Notes: a model not told the origin generated them from the letters alone. Counted from the first letter of the stretch, positions 34,029 to 43,032 are shown. The stretch: 64,000 nucleotides of DNA from Rhizobium sp. ASV20 (GCF_016429015.1 NZ_JAELTU010000004.1:26936-90935); one strand, 5' to 3'. Made by a program: numbers and translations.

Positions 34029-35245
34029 AGGAAACTCCTCCCGTGCGGTCCCGCCGCAATTCCCAGATGTCGTGCTATCGTCTCGCCGATGTCGGCATAG
34101 GACTGGCGGATGCCGATGGAGCGCGAACGAATACCCGGTCCGTAAGCCATGACAGGTACTCGCTCGCGCGTATGATCGGTGCCGCGCCACGTCGGATCGC
34201 AACCATGATCGGCCGTCAATATAACGAGGTCGCCTGCTTTCAGTTTCTTGTGCACCTCCGGCAGCCGCGCATCGAACGCTTCGAGGGCTGCTGCATAGCC
34301 CGGCACGTCGCGGCGATGGCCGTAGAGCATGTCGAAATCGACGAAATTGGTAAAGACCAGATCGCCATCGTCAGCTTCGTCCATGGCCTTCAATGTCGCG
34401 TCCATCAGCGCCATGTTGCCATTGGCCTTGATAACCTTGGAAATGCCCTGATGCGCGAAGATATCGCCGATCTTGCCGACGGCGTGCACCGTGCGCTCTG
34501 CTTTGACCAGCCTGTCGAGCAAGGTTGGTTCCGGCGGCAGGACGGAGAAATCCCGGCGATTGCCGGTCCGCTCGAAGGTCGCCACGGTTTCGCCGACAAA
34601 GGGGCGGGCAATGACGCGGCCAATATTGTAGGGATCGAGCAGGGTGCGGACGATCTTGCAGAGAGCGATCAGCCGATCGAGGCCGAAATGCTGCTCGTGA
34701 GCGGCGATCTGGAAGACGGAATCGGACGAAGTGTAGCAGATCGGCTTGCCGCTGCGGATATGCTCTTCTCCGAACCTGGCGATGATATCCGTCCCGGAGG
34801 CGTGGCAATTGCCGAGAATGCCCGGCAAGTCAGCCGCTTCGGAGATGGCGTTCACCAGCTCCGGCGGGAAGGCGTCGCCCTCGGTTGGAAAGTAACCCCA
34901 GTCGAACATGACGGGCGTTCCGGCGATTTCCCAATGACCCGACGGTGTGTCCTTGCCGCGCGAAACCTCGCTGGCGCAGCCGTAAAGGCCGTAAAGTCGC
35001 TCTGGCTGCGACATGCCGGCCGGATAGCTGCCCGATGCAGCCTTGGCGATCTCGAGCAAGCCTAATCCGGACATGTTCGACAGGACGAGCGGTCCCTGGC
35101 GCAGTCCGTCACGATCTGCTGCACCCGCTGCGCAGAATTCGGCAATATGGCCGAGCGTATCGGCACCTTCGTCGCCATAGCTTGCAGCATCTGGGGCGCC
35201 GCCGACGCCAAAGGAGTCCAGAACGAAAAGAAAAGCACGCGCCAT
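34025..35245 (-). CDS. deoB: Phosphopentomutase
   Basis: 406 residues of the alkaline-phosphatase superfamily DeoB. Interconverts (deoxy)ribose 1-phosphate and 5-phosphate, linking PunA/DeoA to DeoC. Metal ligands and the phospho-site are visible in [46 protein letters not shown] and [19 protein letters not shown]. First gene of the leftward deoB-add pair. A 133-base gap separates it from the pilus genes. Confidence 0.96.
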   Translation of the reverse strand: MARAFLFVLDSFGVGGAPDAASYGDEGADTLGHIAEFCAAGAADRDGLRQGPLVLSNMSGLGLLEIAKAASGSYPAGMSQPERLYGLYGCASEVSRGKDTPSGHWEIAGTPVMFDWGYFPTEGDAFPPELVNAISEAADLPGILGNCHASGTDIIARFGEEHIRSGKPICYTSSDSVFQIAAHEQHFGLDRLIALCKIVRTLLDPYNIGRVIARPFVGETVATFERTGNRRDFSVLPPEPTLLDRLVKAERTVHAVGKIGDIFAHQGISKVIKANGNMALMDATLKAMDEADDGDLVFTNFVDFDMLYGHRRDVPGYAAALEAFDARLPEVHKKLKAGDLVILTADHGCDPTWRGTDHTRERVPVMAYGPGIRSRSIGIRQSYADIGETIARHLGIAAGPHGRSFL

Positions 35246-35378
35246 GGGTCACCCGATAGAGATCGTCGCACCCGGCAATTCCTGTCGGATGCTCTGGACG
35301 TCACCCATATAGCGGAGGCATCGACTTGGCAATTTTCCGTTTTTGAGGTTCTACCGAGTGTCGATCAAGCGCGGCTTG

Positions 35379-35951
35379 TCAGCAATCGCTGCAGCTGATC
35401 GCCGAGCCAATGCGCTGGCGATAGTAATATTGGCGGCTGATGGTGATTTGGGTGCTGCCGTTCGGCAGGAAGTTCGTGTCGAAATTGATCAGCTGATAGG
35501 GAATGGCAAGCTCGCTACGGACCAGAAAGGTGCTTGCCTGGTTCATATTGTTGGGCACGGTAACCAGGCTGCCTGCGACATAGGGGGCCGTCCCGTCTTG
35601 CGCCCAGGACCATGCCACCGTCGCTTTGCCATTGGCATCGATCGCGATGCCGGTGAGCTTCAACGTCAGGCCCGTTGTGCCATAGGGCGCAAAAATTGCA
35701 GCGGCCACCGAAGGCATGCCTGCCAGCACCGATTTACTGACGCTTGGTTGCTGGGAAATGATGTCGGCGATTGAGCCGGCCGAGCGGCTGGCACGCTTGG
35801 AAACGTTGAGGCCGATTGTAAGCTGGACCGCGCCGAGATAGAGCAGCAGCAAGACCGGGAAAAGAATGGCAAACTCGATCGCACCGACGCCACGCTCATC
35901 GCGAGCAAAACGCAGCAGGATGCCTTGGCGTGCGCGGCCCTTATCGATCAT
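35379..35951 (-). CDS. TadE/TadG-like pseudopilin 2
   Basis: 190 residues from ATG 35951; an earlier in-frame start would overlap the upstream gene heavily. The N-terminus has a basic stretch then a hydrophobic helix with a Glu at its start (RGVGAIEFAILFPVLLLLYLGAVQLTIG), the TadE-like class III prepilin pattern cleaved before the helix by CpaA. The rest is a periplasmic beta-rich domain ending in two Cys (SAISCSDC). Lies 14 bases after the first TadE-like gene, so the two are co-transcribed and probably form a minor-pilin pair. Confidence 0.87.
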   Translation of the reverse strand: MIDKGRARQGILLRFARDERGVGAIEFAILFPVLLLLYLGAVQLTIGLNVSKRASRSAGSIADIISQQPSVSKSVLAGMPSVAAAIFAPYGTTGLTLKLTGIAIDANGKATVAWSWAQDGTAPYVAGSLVTVPNNMNQASTFLVRSELAIPYQLINFDTNFLPNGSTQITISRQYYYRQRIGSAISCSDC

Positions 35952-35965
35952 GTCTGGTTGGCCGC

Positions 35966-36610
35966 TCACGGATAGTTCTCGTTTTGGAAGGCGGCCGTCG
36001 CGACGATGAGATAGGTCGTCGGCATGGAACCGTCGGACGGGCGGATATTGGAAAGGTAGGGCCGCAGCAGATCGGTGATGACCTGCCAGCGATAGTAAGC
36101 ACGTACCATGTTCAAAGTCTTCGCGCCTCCGGGTGCGAAGGCAAAGCCCTTGGTATTGATGTCGGAATATGGGTCGGTCGACGAAAGCCGAGGGATCGCC
36201 GTCGGCATGGAGGCGAAGCTCGTGTAGCTTTCGACATCGAGATAGAGTCTGGAGGCTGTTGCCGACGTTAGTTCTGTAGCTGGGCATGTAATCAGCACAG
36301 AGATTTGATTGCAGAATGCTGTGCGGAACATCTGATCAGTCGTGTAGGACGATTTATTGGGATCGTTGGTAATCTGACCCGTTCTTATCTGGCGAGACAG
36401 CGTGTCGACAGCATTCGATATGACTTGTTCGGCCGTGAAGGCGACGAAAGTTTCGATGATTGCAAAGACGATCAGGAAATAGGGAATGGCAAGCAGGGCG
36501 AATTCGATCGCTGCCGCGCCGTCCCGTGAGCGGACAAGCGCACGGAAGCCTCTCCAGCGATGCCGCCGCGCAGGGCCCCTGTTCGTGAAAAGATCGTCGT
36601 CCGATATCAT
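35966..36610 (-). CDS. TadE/TadG-like pseudopilin 1
   Basis: 214 residues. A basic N-terminus precedes RDGAAAIEFALLAIPYFLIVFAIIETFVAF, with the GAAAIEF pattern processed by prepilin peptidase in TadE/TadF proteins. The remaining periplasmic part has two Cys (FCNQ and ITCPA) that may form a disulfide. It is needed for Flp pilus assembly in other Tad systems. First of a leftward pseudopilin pair; the large TadG with a vWA domain is not in this window. Confidence 0.87.
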   Translation of the reverse strand: MISDDDLFTNRGPARRHRWRGFRALVRSRDGAAAIEFALLAIPYFLIVFAIIETFVAFTAEQVISNAVDTLSRQIRTGQITNDPNKSSYTTDQMFRTAFCNQISVLITCPATELTSATASRLYLDVESYTSFASMPTAIPRLSSTDPYSDINTKGFAFAPGGAKTLNMVRAYYRWQVITDLLRPYLSNIRPSDGSMPTTYLIVATAAFQNENYP

Positions 36611-36764
36611 TGAATATCCGCAGTGATTTACACGCGGAGAAAACTAAAGATGCTTTCTTGATAATCCGTTGCTCTTCTCTCTTCATATTTAGAGGAAGAT
36701 GAGATGGTCGGTCGGCAGGTAATTCTTATGTAGTTATTTAGAATATTTGCAATAAAAGATGATG

Positions 36765-37190
36765 CTACTGGCTAGCCGGTGCGGCGCCTGGGGTACTGTT
36801 GTTCTGCTGTGCATGCTGCTCGCAGTTTGGTGTGCAGGACAATACTGCACGATCCGTCTGACGGAACACGCGAACCGTATTGCCTTCGTCGATCGACACC
36901 AGAATCTGTTCGTCGACGATGGCGTTGCCGTCAGCATCGAGCAGGATGATGTTCGTCGTCCCAAAAGCGCGGCCGGTCAATACGATAGTCTTCGGGTCCG
37001 CGACGGTTGCGTCTGCGACCTGGGCGTTTCCGACAATGACTTTGCTGACGGGGCGATCAAGCTTCAATACGCGCGCGTGGTCCATATAGACGCGAAGCAG
37101 GCGCTCTCCGGCTGCGTGGGAAAGCTGCGGCATCAAGCCGGCCATGGCGACGATGCCAGCAAGAAATGCGGTTTTGCCGCCGATTAGCAT
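36765..37190 (-). CDS. Stand-alone CpaC-N0-like pilus assembly protein
   Basis: 141 residues with a signal peptide (FLAGIVAMAGLMPQLSHAAG). The body (LDRPVSKVIVGNAQVADATVADPKTIVLTG, AFGTTNIILLDADGN) is the T2SSS_2/N0-like domain found at the N-terminus of the CpaC/RcpA secretin and is clearly paralogous to the CpaC N-terminus at about 39540-39760. It lacks all secretin-pore sequence. The C-terminus is a Cys-containing Gln/Ala/Pro tail. Likely a periplasmic accessory of the Tad secretin; the role is inferred. Confidence 0.83.
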   Translation of the reverse strand: MLIGGKTAFLAGIVAMAGLMPQLSHAAGERLLRVYMDHARVLKLDRPVSKVIVGNAQVADATVADPKTIVLTGRAFGTTNIILLDADGNAIVDEQILVSIDEGNTVRVFRQTDRAVLSCTPNCEQHAQQNNSTPGAAPASQ

Positions 37191-37596
37191 GGGTTGGCCT
37201 CATCAAGCATAGGGCGAAGGAAATTATCGGATAGAATGAGAAAGAATGGTGAATGAACGATTAAGGTATGTGCCTATAGCCCGATTATGGTGCAAATGTC
37301 CCATGTGGAGCTTCTATGCTCGCGGACTTTAGCTGATCATGCATTACTTTAAGACAAGTTCCGTATTGCGCTAATATTCATACATCTAATAATTTCTATT
37401 TCTCTGAAGATTTTCTTTAAAAAAGTCAAAGAAGACGTCAGCTATATGTTAACTATTCTTTTTTGACTCAGATATTCATGTTTGATTAACCATTTTCTTT
37501 AAAGCGATGGAAACGGCGCCCGGCTACCGTGCAACTCATCCGATCAACGGCAACAGTTGGCGGACGTGCTGTCAACAAATTGAGTGGAGTAAATTC
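37191..37596. other. 406-base AT-rich regulatory region before pilA
   Basis: Divergent region between the N0-like gene and pilA. It is strikingly AT-rich compared with its neighbours, has long A/T tracts (37375-37430, 37455-37500) and a CtrA-type half-site TTAACCAT at 37486-37493, about 105 bases before pilA. The short motif TTTTCTTTAAA occurs twice (near 37414 and 37494). No coding frame is supported. Confidence 0.6.
37486..37493 (+). promoter_or_regulatory. CtrA-type half-site upstream of pilA
   Basis: TTAACCAT matches the half-site form of the alphaproteobacterial cell-cycle regulator CtrA. In Caulobacter pilA is a direct CtrA target, so the position before a Flp pilin gene is meaningful. 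It is a single 8-base match in AT-rich DNA, so moderate confidence. Confidence 0.45.
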
Positions 37597-37782
37597 ATGT
37601 CCAAGCTTTTTTCGCGCTTCCTGAAGGATGAGTCGGGTGCGACCGCTATCGAATACGGCCTGATCGCAGCTCTGATCTCGGTCGCCATCATCACCGGCGC
37701 GACCACGCTGGGCGGTGCATTGAATAACACCTTCCAGAATATTTCGACGAAGATGACGACTGCCTCTAACGCCACAAAGTAA
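37597..37782 (+). CDS. pilA: Flp-family type IVb pilin
   Basis: 61 residues, the major pilin of the Tad pilus. The leader ends DESG and cleavage before ATAIEYGLIAALISVAIITG leaves Glu at +5 and Tyr at +6, exactly the Flp pattern. ATG 37597 gives the standard 16-residue leader MSKLFSRFLKDESG plus. Processed by CpaA, assembled by TadB/TadC and CpaF. A long AT-rich promoter region with a CtrA-type half-site precedes it and a hairpin follows. Confidence 0.96.
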   Translation: MSKLFSRFLKDESGATAIEYGLIAALISVAIITGATTLGGALNNTFQNISTKMTTASNATK

Positions 37783-37813
37783 ACCCGACATCTGCTTAGA
37801 TGGGTTTTGCCAC

Positions 37814-37850
37814 GAAAACCGCTCGATACTAAAGGGCGGTTTTCGATATT
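37814..37850 (+). terminator. Hairpin after pilA, probable partial terminator
   Basis: GAAAACCGC (37814-37822) pairs with GCGGTTTTC (37836-37844), a 9-bp stem with a 13-base loop, followed by GATATT. It lies between pilA and cpaA. It would limit read-through so that pilin is made in excess over the assembly machinery. The weak T-run makes its strength uncertain. Confidence 0.6.
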
Positions 37851-37880
37851 ATTACTTCCGCATTAGACGGTGCAACTTCA

Positions 37881-38393
37881 ATGCTTGAAGCGTCGACATT
37901 GTTGATATTCCCGCTTTGTCTGTCGATTGCAGCGATCTCCGATCTGCTGACCATGACGATCCCGAATCTGGTATCCTTGGCGCTTGCAGTATCGTTTTTT
38001 GTGTTGGCGCCGGTTTTCGGACTTTCCATTGCAGAAATGGGAATGCATTTTGTCGGTGCGGGCATTGTTTTTTTTGCCTGCTTTGCATTGTTCGCGCTCA
38101 ATGTCATGGGCGGCGGCGACGCGAAACTCCTAGCCGCAGCCGCGCTTTGGTTCGGTTTTGATTCGTCTCTCGCGGAATTCCTTGTCTATGTCGCGTTTAT
38201 CGGTGGCGTGGTGACGGTTCTGATCGTTTTGCTGCGGTCACAATCCAGTATGCTCATGGCCATTGGTATTCCGGTCCCAAGCTCTTTGACTGTCGCCAAG
38301 AAAATCCCTTACGGCATTGCGATCGCCATCGGTGGCATCCTCGCCTTTCCATCTTCGTCGCTGGTGATCGCGGCGACCGGCGGAGCCCTTTGA
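37881..38393 (+). CDS. cpaA: Prepilin peptidase CpaA (A24 family)
   Basis: 170 residues, about six hydrophobic helices. Aspartic catalytic residues are in AAISDLLTMTIPN (first Asp) and NVMGGGDAKLLAAAALW (GxGD motif). It removes the leaders of PilA and the TadE-like pseudopilins and is the short form lacking the N-methylase domain, as in CpaA/TadV. The C-terminal KKIPYGIAIAIGG is typical. Follows pilA after a hairpin. Confidence 0.94.
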   Translation: MLEASTLLIFPLCLSIAAISDLLTMTIPNLVSLALAVSFFVLAPVFGLSIAEMGMHFVGAGIVFFACFALFALNVMGGGDAKLLAAAALWFGFDSSLAEFLVYVAFIGGVVTVLIVLLRSQSSMLMAIGIPVPSSLTVAKKIPYGIAIAIGGILAFPSSSLVIAATGGAL

Positions 38394-38458
38394 GCTGGAC
38401 ATTAGCCAGTATAGGCCTAGCCATCATATAAATATCAGCTAATTTACATCAAGTAATC

Positions 38459-38497
38459 ATGGTTAAGTAACAATAAATGTAACCTACCATTAACCAT
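38459..38497. promoter_or_regulatory. Pair of CtrA-type half-sites upstream of cpaB
   Basis: ATGGTTAA (38459-38466, the reverse of TTAACCAT) and TTAACCAT (38490-38497) face each other 60-100 bases before cpaB in a 158-base AT-rich gap. They match the CtrA half-site and suggest a second, cell-cycle-linked promoter for cpaB-tadC apart from that of pilA. Confidence 0.5.
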
Positions 38498-38557
38498 AAT
38501 TACACCAATTGCCGGTCATTCTACGGGGCGAAGAATCCTGTTCCCCAAGGAATGTCC

Positions 38558-39373
38558 ATGAAACCCGCTCGCATAATGATCCTCGCAGTCGCAGCTGTCG
38601 CCGCTGGTATGGCCGGCCTGCTGGCGATGCGTCTGGCTGGCAAGCGCGATATCGTGCCGCAGCAGATAGCGGCGGTGGTGGAGAAGGAAGCGACGGTCAA
38701 TGTGCTCGTCGCAAGCGCCAATTTATCCGTTGGCTCGCGCTTGAATGAAAACTCGATCCACTGGCTGGCCTGGCCGGAAAGCGGCATCGTTAAGGGCCTC
38801 ATCACCCAGAGCGATCGCCCCGATGCCCTGAAGGATCTGAACGGCGCGGTCGTCCGCCTGCCGATTTTCGAAGGCGAGCCGATTCGCGAGGAAAAGGTCG
38901 CGGATTCTAATAGCCGCATTCTTTCCTCTCTGCTGCCGTCGGGCAAGCGTGCCGTTGCGACCGAGATTTCCGTCGCCACCGGCGCCGGAGGTTTCATTCT
39001 TCCGAATGACCGTGTCGACGTCATCATGGTCCGCAAGGGCTCGCAACAGCAGCTTGTCACCGAGACGGTTCTCTCCAACGTGCGCGTCCTGGCGGTCGAT
39101 CAGCAGATCGAGGAGAAACAGGATGGAAGCAAGGCCGTGGTCGGCGCGACTGCGACGTTGGAGCTTACGCCGGATCAGACGAAGGTTCTTGCCGTAGCGC
39201 ATCAGATGGCCGATCGGCTGACGCTGGCATTGCGCTCCGTCGCCGACGCCCAGCAGCCTGATACGACGGCTGCCGACTATCTCCTGGCCGGCGACAATGG
39301 CGGCGGCCTTGTCCAGGTCATCAAGTCGGGAGCGATCGTGACAGATGGCCCAACGGGGCCGAAAGCACAATGA
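38558..39373 (+). CDS. cpaB: Flp pilus assembly protein CpaB/RcpC
   Basis: 271 residues from ATG 38558; AAGGA at 38547-38551 sits 6 bases before it, whereas the in-frame ATG at 38552 is too close. It has an N-terminal membrane anchor (MILAVAAVAAGMAGLLAMRL), then a SAF domain (VLVASANLSVGSRLNENSIHWLAWP, PIFEGEPIREEKV) and a RcpC region (GFILPNDRVDVIMVRKG). Located in the periplasm, it supports the CpaC secretin. Its stop overlaps the cpaC start. Confidence 0.94.
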   Translation: MKPARIMILAVAAVAAGMAGLLAMRLAGKRDIVPQQIAAVVEKEATVNVLVASANLSVGSRLNENSIHWLAWPESGIVKGLITQSDRPDALKDLNGAVVRLPIFEGEPIREEKVADSNSRILSSLLPSGKRAVATEISVATGAGGFILPNDRVDVIMVRKGSQQQLVTETVLSNVRVLAVDQQIEEKQDGSKAVVGATATLELTPDQTKVLAVAHQMADRLTLALRSVADAQQPDTTAADYLLAGDNGGGLVQVIKSGAIVTDGPTGPKAQ

Positions 39374-40893
39374 GAAGGGGCGAGATGATGTTCAAGACAA
39401 GCAAGACGGCCAGCCTTTCTCTCGCTGCAGTTCTGTCATTCTCCGTTGCCTTTGGCGGACTGCCGCTGGCGGGCATCCCGGCTTTCCTGCGCACGCAAAC
39501 GGCGTTTGCCGGCGGCTCCGACAGCATTGTCACCATCGCGGGGCTTGGCACGAAACGCACCTTGAAGCTCGGGCTCAACAAGGCGCTGGTGGTCGATCTG
39601 CCCGCTGATGCCCACGATATCCTGGTTTCCGACCCCAAGATGGCAGACGCCGTGACACGTACCTCGCGCCGCATCTACCTGTTCGGCAAAACGGTCGGCC
39701 AGACCAACATCTTCATCTTTGGCGCAGACGGCAAGGAGATCGTCAGTCTCGACCTCCAGATCGAGCGCGATATTGCCGGCCTACAGGCCAACCTCAAGCG
39801 CTTTATCCCGGACTCCGACATCAATGTCGAGATTGTTTCCGACAATATCGTCATGACCGGTACGGTGCGCACGCCGCAGGATGCGACGCGCGCAGAGCAG
39901 CTTGCTCAAGCTTTCCTCAAAGGCGGCGAAGCGACGACCCGTACCGAGACAGCCTCTGGCACGGGCGGAAATAGCTCCGTCGCTCTCTTCGCGGAAGGAC
40001 GCCAAACCTCGCAGATCGTCAACATGCTTCAGATCGAAGGCGAGGATCAGGTTACGTTGAAGGTGACCGTCGCCGAAATCAAGCGCAGCGTGCTGAAGCA
40101 GATCGGCTTCGACAATCTCGTCAGCAACTCTTCCGGCCTGTCGGTCGCGCAGCTCGGCAGCCCTGCCACGGACGGGACTGCGGCAGTTGGCGGCGGCGGT
40201 CTTGCCAGCTTGTTCAAAACCGCCATCGGCAAATACAATATCAGCACTTATCTCAATGCTCTTGAGCAGGCTGGCGCTGTCCGCACGCTGGCCGAGCCAA
40301 CGTTGACGGCGATCTCCGGCCAGGCGGCGACCTTCAATTCGGGCGGTCAGACGCTATACGCTGTCACGAACAAGGACGGGAGTGTCACGGTCACACCCTT
40401 CACCTATGGTATCAGCTTGGCCTTCACGCCGGTCGTACTGTCTGCAGGGCGGATCGCCCTGCATGTGCAGACCCAGGTCTCCAACCCGGTTGGGACCGCG
40501 AACGCCGGCACGGCAACCTACAACCAACGCGCAGCTGATACCTCGGTGGAGTTGCCGTCTGGTGGGTCGATCGCGTTGGCTGGTCTCTTGAGCGATACCA
40601 TTCAGCAGACCACCAACGGCACGCCCGGCGCCTCCAAGATCCCGATCTTGGGTGCGCTGTTCCGCCAGAAGAGCTTCCAGCGCGATGAGACCGAGCTTGT
40701 CATCATCGCTACCCCCTATCTGGTGCGTCCGGTCGCCCGCAGCCAGCTCGCACGCCCCGACGACAATTATTCGCCGAGCAACGATATCAGCGGCTTCTTC
40801 ATGAATCGCGTCAACAAGATCTACGGTCGTAAAGACGGGCCGCCGGTCGCCGATGCCGATTTCCACGGCACTGTCGGCTTCATCTACAAGTGA
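39370..40893 (+). CDS. cpaC: Tad pilus outer-membrane secretin CpaC/RcpA
   Basis: 507 residues. ATG 39370 overlaps the cpaB stop (ATGA); ATG 39385 or 39388 are alternatives. There is a signal-like N-terminus, an N0/T2SSS_2 domain (LGLNKALVVDLPADAHDILVSDPKMADAVT), a BON-like segment (SDNIVMTGTVRTPQDATRAEQL) and the secretin core (VTLKVTVAEIKRSVLKQIGF, ALEQAGAVRTLAEPTLTAISGQAATF, ELPSGGSIALAGLLSD, IPILGALFRQKSFQRDETELVIIATPYLVRP). Forms the outer-membrane pore for the Flp pilus. Confidence 0.95.
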   Translation: MRRGEMMFKTSKTASLSLAAVLSFSVAFGGLPLAGIPAFLRTQTAFAGGSDSIVTIAGLGTKRTLKLGLNKALVVDLPADAHDILVSDPKMADAVTRTSRRIYLFGKTVGQTNIFIFGADGKEIVSLDLQIERDIAGLQANLKRFIPDSDINVEIVSDNIVMTGTVRTPQDATRAEQLAQAFLKGGEATTRTETASGTGGNSSVALFAEGRQTSQIVNMLQIEGEDQVTLKVTVAEIKRSVLKQIGFDNLVSNSSGLSVAQLGSPATDGTAAVGGGGLASLFKTAIGKYNISTYLNALEQAGAVRTLAEPTLTAISGQAATFNSGGQTLYAVTNKDGSVTVTPFTYGISLAFTPVVLSAGRIALHVQTQVSNPVGTANAGTATYNQRAADTSVELPSGGSIALAGLLSDTIQQTTNGTPGASKIPILGALFRQKSFQRDETELVIIATPYLVRPVARSQLARPDDNYSPSNDISGFFMNRVNKIYGRKDGPPVADADFHGTVGFIYK

Positions 40894-40907
40894 CAGGGAC
40901 ACCGACC

Positions 40908-41696
40908 ATGAAGCGTGCCTTTTCAACCGGACCGACGAGGGATCAGAAGATGGCCAGCCTTGAACGCAACGCGCCTCGCATCGGCCGCTCCCGGCTTTCC
41001 GCATTGGCTTTGATCGCGCCTGCACTCCTCCTGACTGCCGCCGCCATCAGCGGCTGTGCAGACTCACGGGATCGCATGACGACAAGCGCCATCAACGACG
41101 ATTATCGCCAGCGTCATCCGATCGTCTTGACGGAGAAAGAGCGTAGCCTCGATATACCGGTGGCCGCCAGCGACCGTCGTCTGACGACGGGAATGCGCGA
41201 CACGGTTCGCGGCTTCGTGCAGGATTATCGCGCCCATGCGAGCGGCACCGTCGAGATCCTGTCGCCTCGGGGATCGGTGAACTCGGCGGCGGCAGCGGCG
41301 CTGCGCCAGCAGATCCGAAGGGAATTGGTCACGAATGGCATCCCGTCGGCCCGCATCGTCGACAGTTACTATCCTGCCGGTGATTCCGGAGACGCCGCTC
41401 CGATCCGTCTGCGCTTCACCGCCACGACAGCGCTTACCAACACTTGCGGTCAATGGCCCGATGATCTCTCGGACAACGCTTTCGACAATCAGAACTACTA
41501 TAATTTTGGCTGCGCAAGCCAACACAATCTGGCGGCACAGGTTGCCAATCCAACGGACTTGATCTCACCCCGTGCCGTGTCGCCGATCGATACTGATCAA
41601 CGTAGCAAGGTCATCGACAACTATCGCAACGGCACGGTGGCGAAGAGCACCGCCACTCTCGGTGGCTTCGGTGGATCAGGCGGCTCCGGCCAATGA
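40908..41696 (+). CDS. cpaD: Pilus assembly lipoprotein CpaD
   Basis: 262 residues from ATG 40908 (AGGGA about 8 bases upstream). GTG 40890 overlapping cpaC and ATG 40950 (GAGGGA upstream) are also possible. The hydrophobic stretch LSALALIAPALLLTAAAISGC ends in a lipobox Cys. CpaD family sequence: HPIVLTEKERSLDIPV, NGIPSARIVDSYYP, CGQWPDDL and NYYNFGCASQHNLAAQVANPTDLISPRA. Probable outer-membrane lipoprotein partner of CpaC. It ends in a Gly/Ser-rich tail. Confidence 0.93.
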   Translation: MKRAFSTGPTRDQKMASLERNAPRIGRSRLSALALIAPALLLTAAAISGCADSRDRMTTSAINDDYRQRHPIVLTEKERSLDIPVAASDRRLTTGMRDTVRGFVQDYRAHASGTVEILSPRGSVNSAAAAALRQQIRRELVTNGIPSARIVDSYYPAGDSGDAAPIRLRFTATTALTNTCGQWPDDLSDNAFDNQNYYNFGCASQHNLAAQVANPTDLISPRAVSPIDTDQRSKVIDNYRNGTVAKSTATLGGFGGSGGSGQ

Positions 41697-41733
41697 TCCC
41701 AGGAATTGCCCTTCGGCGGAACAGGATGAAATC

Positions 41734-43005
41734 ATGAACGCCATCGATTACGATATCGGACCGACTGCAGAAGAGGCTGAGGAAGCTCCGCGCTCGGGCA
41801 ATCTCGAGAATGTGCGTCCCTTGCCGCGTATTTCCGTGCATGCGTTCTGCGAAAGCGAGCAGTTGCAGCGCGTCATGGACCAGTGCGCCAACGATCGCCG
41901 CATGTCAAAGGTAAGTCTGCGCATTACCAGCGGCAGCACGGCTGCGGCGGCAAACATGTTCGCTTCGACGCCGACACCCAATCTGATCATTCTCGAGACG
42001 CGCGCGAACCCGCGCAATTTGTTGGCGGAGCTTGCACCGCTTGCCGCCGTCTGCGATCCGAGCACGAAGGTGATCATCGTCGGCTATCACAACGATATCG
42101 GGCTCTATCGCGAACTCATCCGCAACGGCATATCCGAATACATCGTTCAGCCCACGGAGATGGCTGATCTGATGAGCGCGATGGCGGGGATCTTTATTGA
42201 TCCCGATGCCGAGCCGCTTGGACGCAGCATTGCCTTCATCGGTGCCAAAGGCGGTGTGGGCGCATCCACCATCGCCCATAATTGCGCTTTCGGCATATCG
42301 AGCCTGTTCTCCACGGAAACCATTCTGGCCGATCTCGATCTGCCCTACGGCACGGCAAACATCGACTTCGATCAGGATCCCGCGCAGGGAATCGCCGAAG
42401 CCGTCTATGCGCCGGAACGCCTGGACGAGGTGTTCCTCGATCGTTTGCTGACCAAATGCTCGCAGCATCTTTCCTTGCTGGCGGCGCCCTCCATGCTGGA
42501 CCGCGCCTATGATTTCGATGCTCATGCCTTTTTGCCGGTGATCGATGTGCTTCAGCGCAGCGCGCCAGTCGCGGTGCTGGATGTTCCGCATGTCTGGACG
42601 GAATGGACGCGCTCGGTGCTTGGCGCGGTCGACGAGGTTGTCATCTGTGCAGCACCCGATCTCGCCAACTTGCGCAACGCCAAGAACCTGATCGACGCGC
42701 TGCACAAGCTGAGACCAAATGACAAGGCGCCCCATCTCGTTCTCAACCAGGTGGGCATGCCGAAGCGTCCCGAGATCAATCCCTCGGAGTTCTGCGCGCC
42801 GTTGGAGATCGACCCGATCGCGATCATTCCATTCGACATCAATCTTTTCGGCAATGCCGCCAACAGCGGGCAGATGATCTCGGAGACGGATCCGAAGTCT
42901 CCGGTTGCCGAAGTCTTCTCGCAGATATCGCATATCGTCACCGGACGCGTCGCTTTGAAGAAGACGAGAAAGGGCGGTCTGCTCGGCCTCCTGAAGCGGA
43001 AGTAA
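41734..43005 (+). CDS. cpaE: Pilus localisation ATPase CpaE/TadZ
   Basis: 423 residues from ATG 41734 (ACAGGATGAA upstream). It has an N-terminal receiver-like domain (NLIILETRANPRNLLAELAPLAAVCD, VIIVGYHNDIGLYRELIRNGISEYIVQP) and a MinD/ParA-type ATPase domain with a deviant Walker A (FIGAKGGVGASTIAHN) and ADLDLPYGTANIDF. It places the pilus machinery at the cell pole. The phosphoacceptor site of the receiver-like domain does not look intact, as usual for TadZ. Basic C-terminus GGLLGLLKRK. Confidence 0.93.
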   Translation: MNAIDYDIGPTAEEAEEAPRSGNLENVRPLPRISVHAFCESEQLQRVMDQCANDRRMSKVSLRITSGSTAAAANMFASTPTPNLIILETRANPRNLLAELAPLAAVCDPSTKVIIVGYHNDIGLYRELIRNGISEYIVQPTEMADLMSAMAGIFIDPDAEPLGRSIAFIGAKGGVGASTIAHNCAFGISSLFSTETILADLDLPYGTANIDFDQDPAQGIAEAVYAPERLDEVFLDRLLTKCSQHLSLLAAPSMLDRAYDFDAHAFLPVIDVLQRSAPVAVLDVPHVWTEWTRSVLGAVDEVVICAAPDLANLRNAKNLIDALHKLRPNDKAPHLVLNQVGMPKRPEINPSEFCAPLEIDPIAIIPFDINLFGNAANSGQMISETDPKSPVAEVFSQISHIVTGRVALKKTRKGGLLGLLKRK

Positions 43006-43032
43006 CTGTAGTAGCAGAATTGGAAAGAATGC

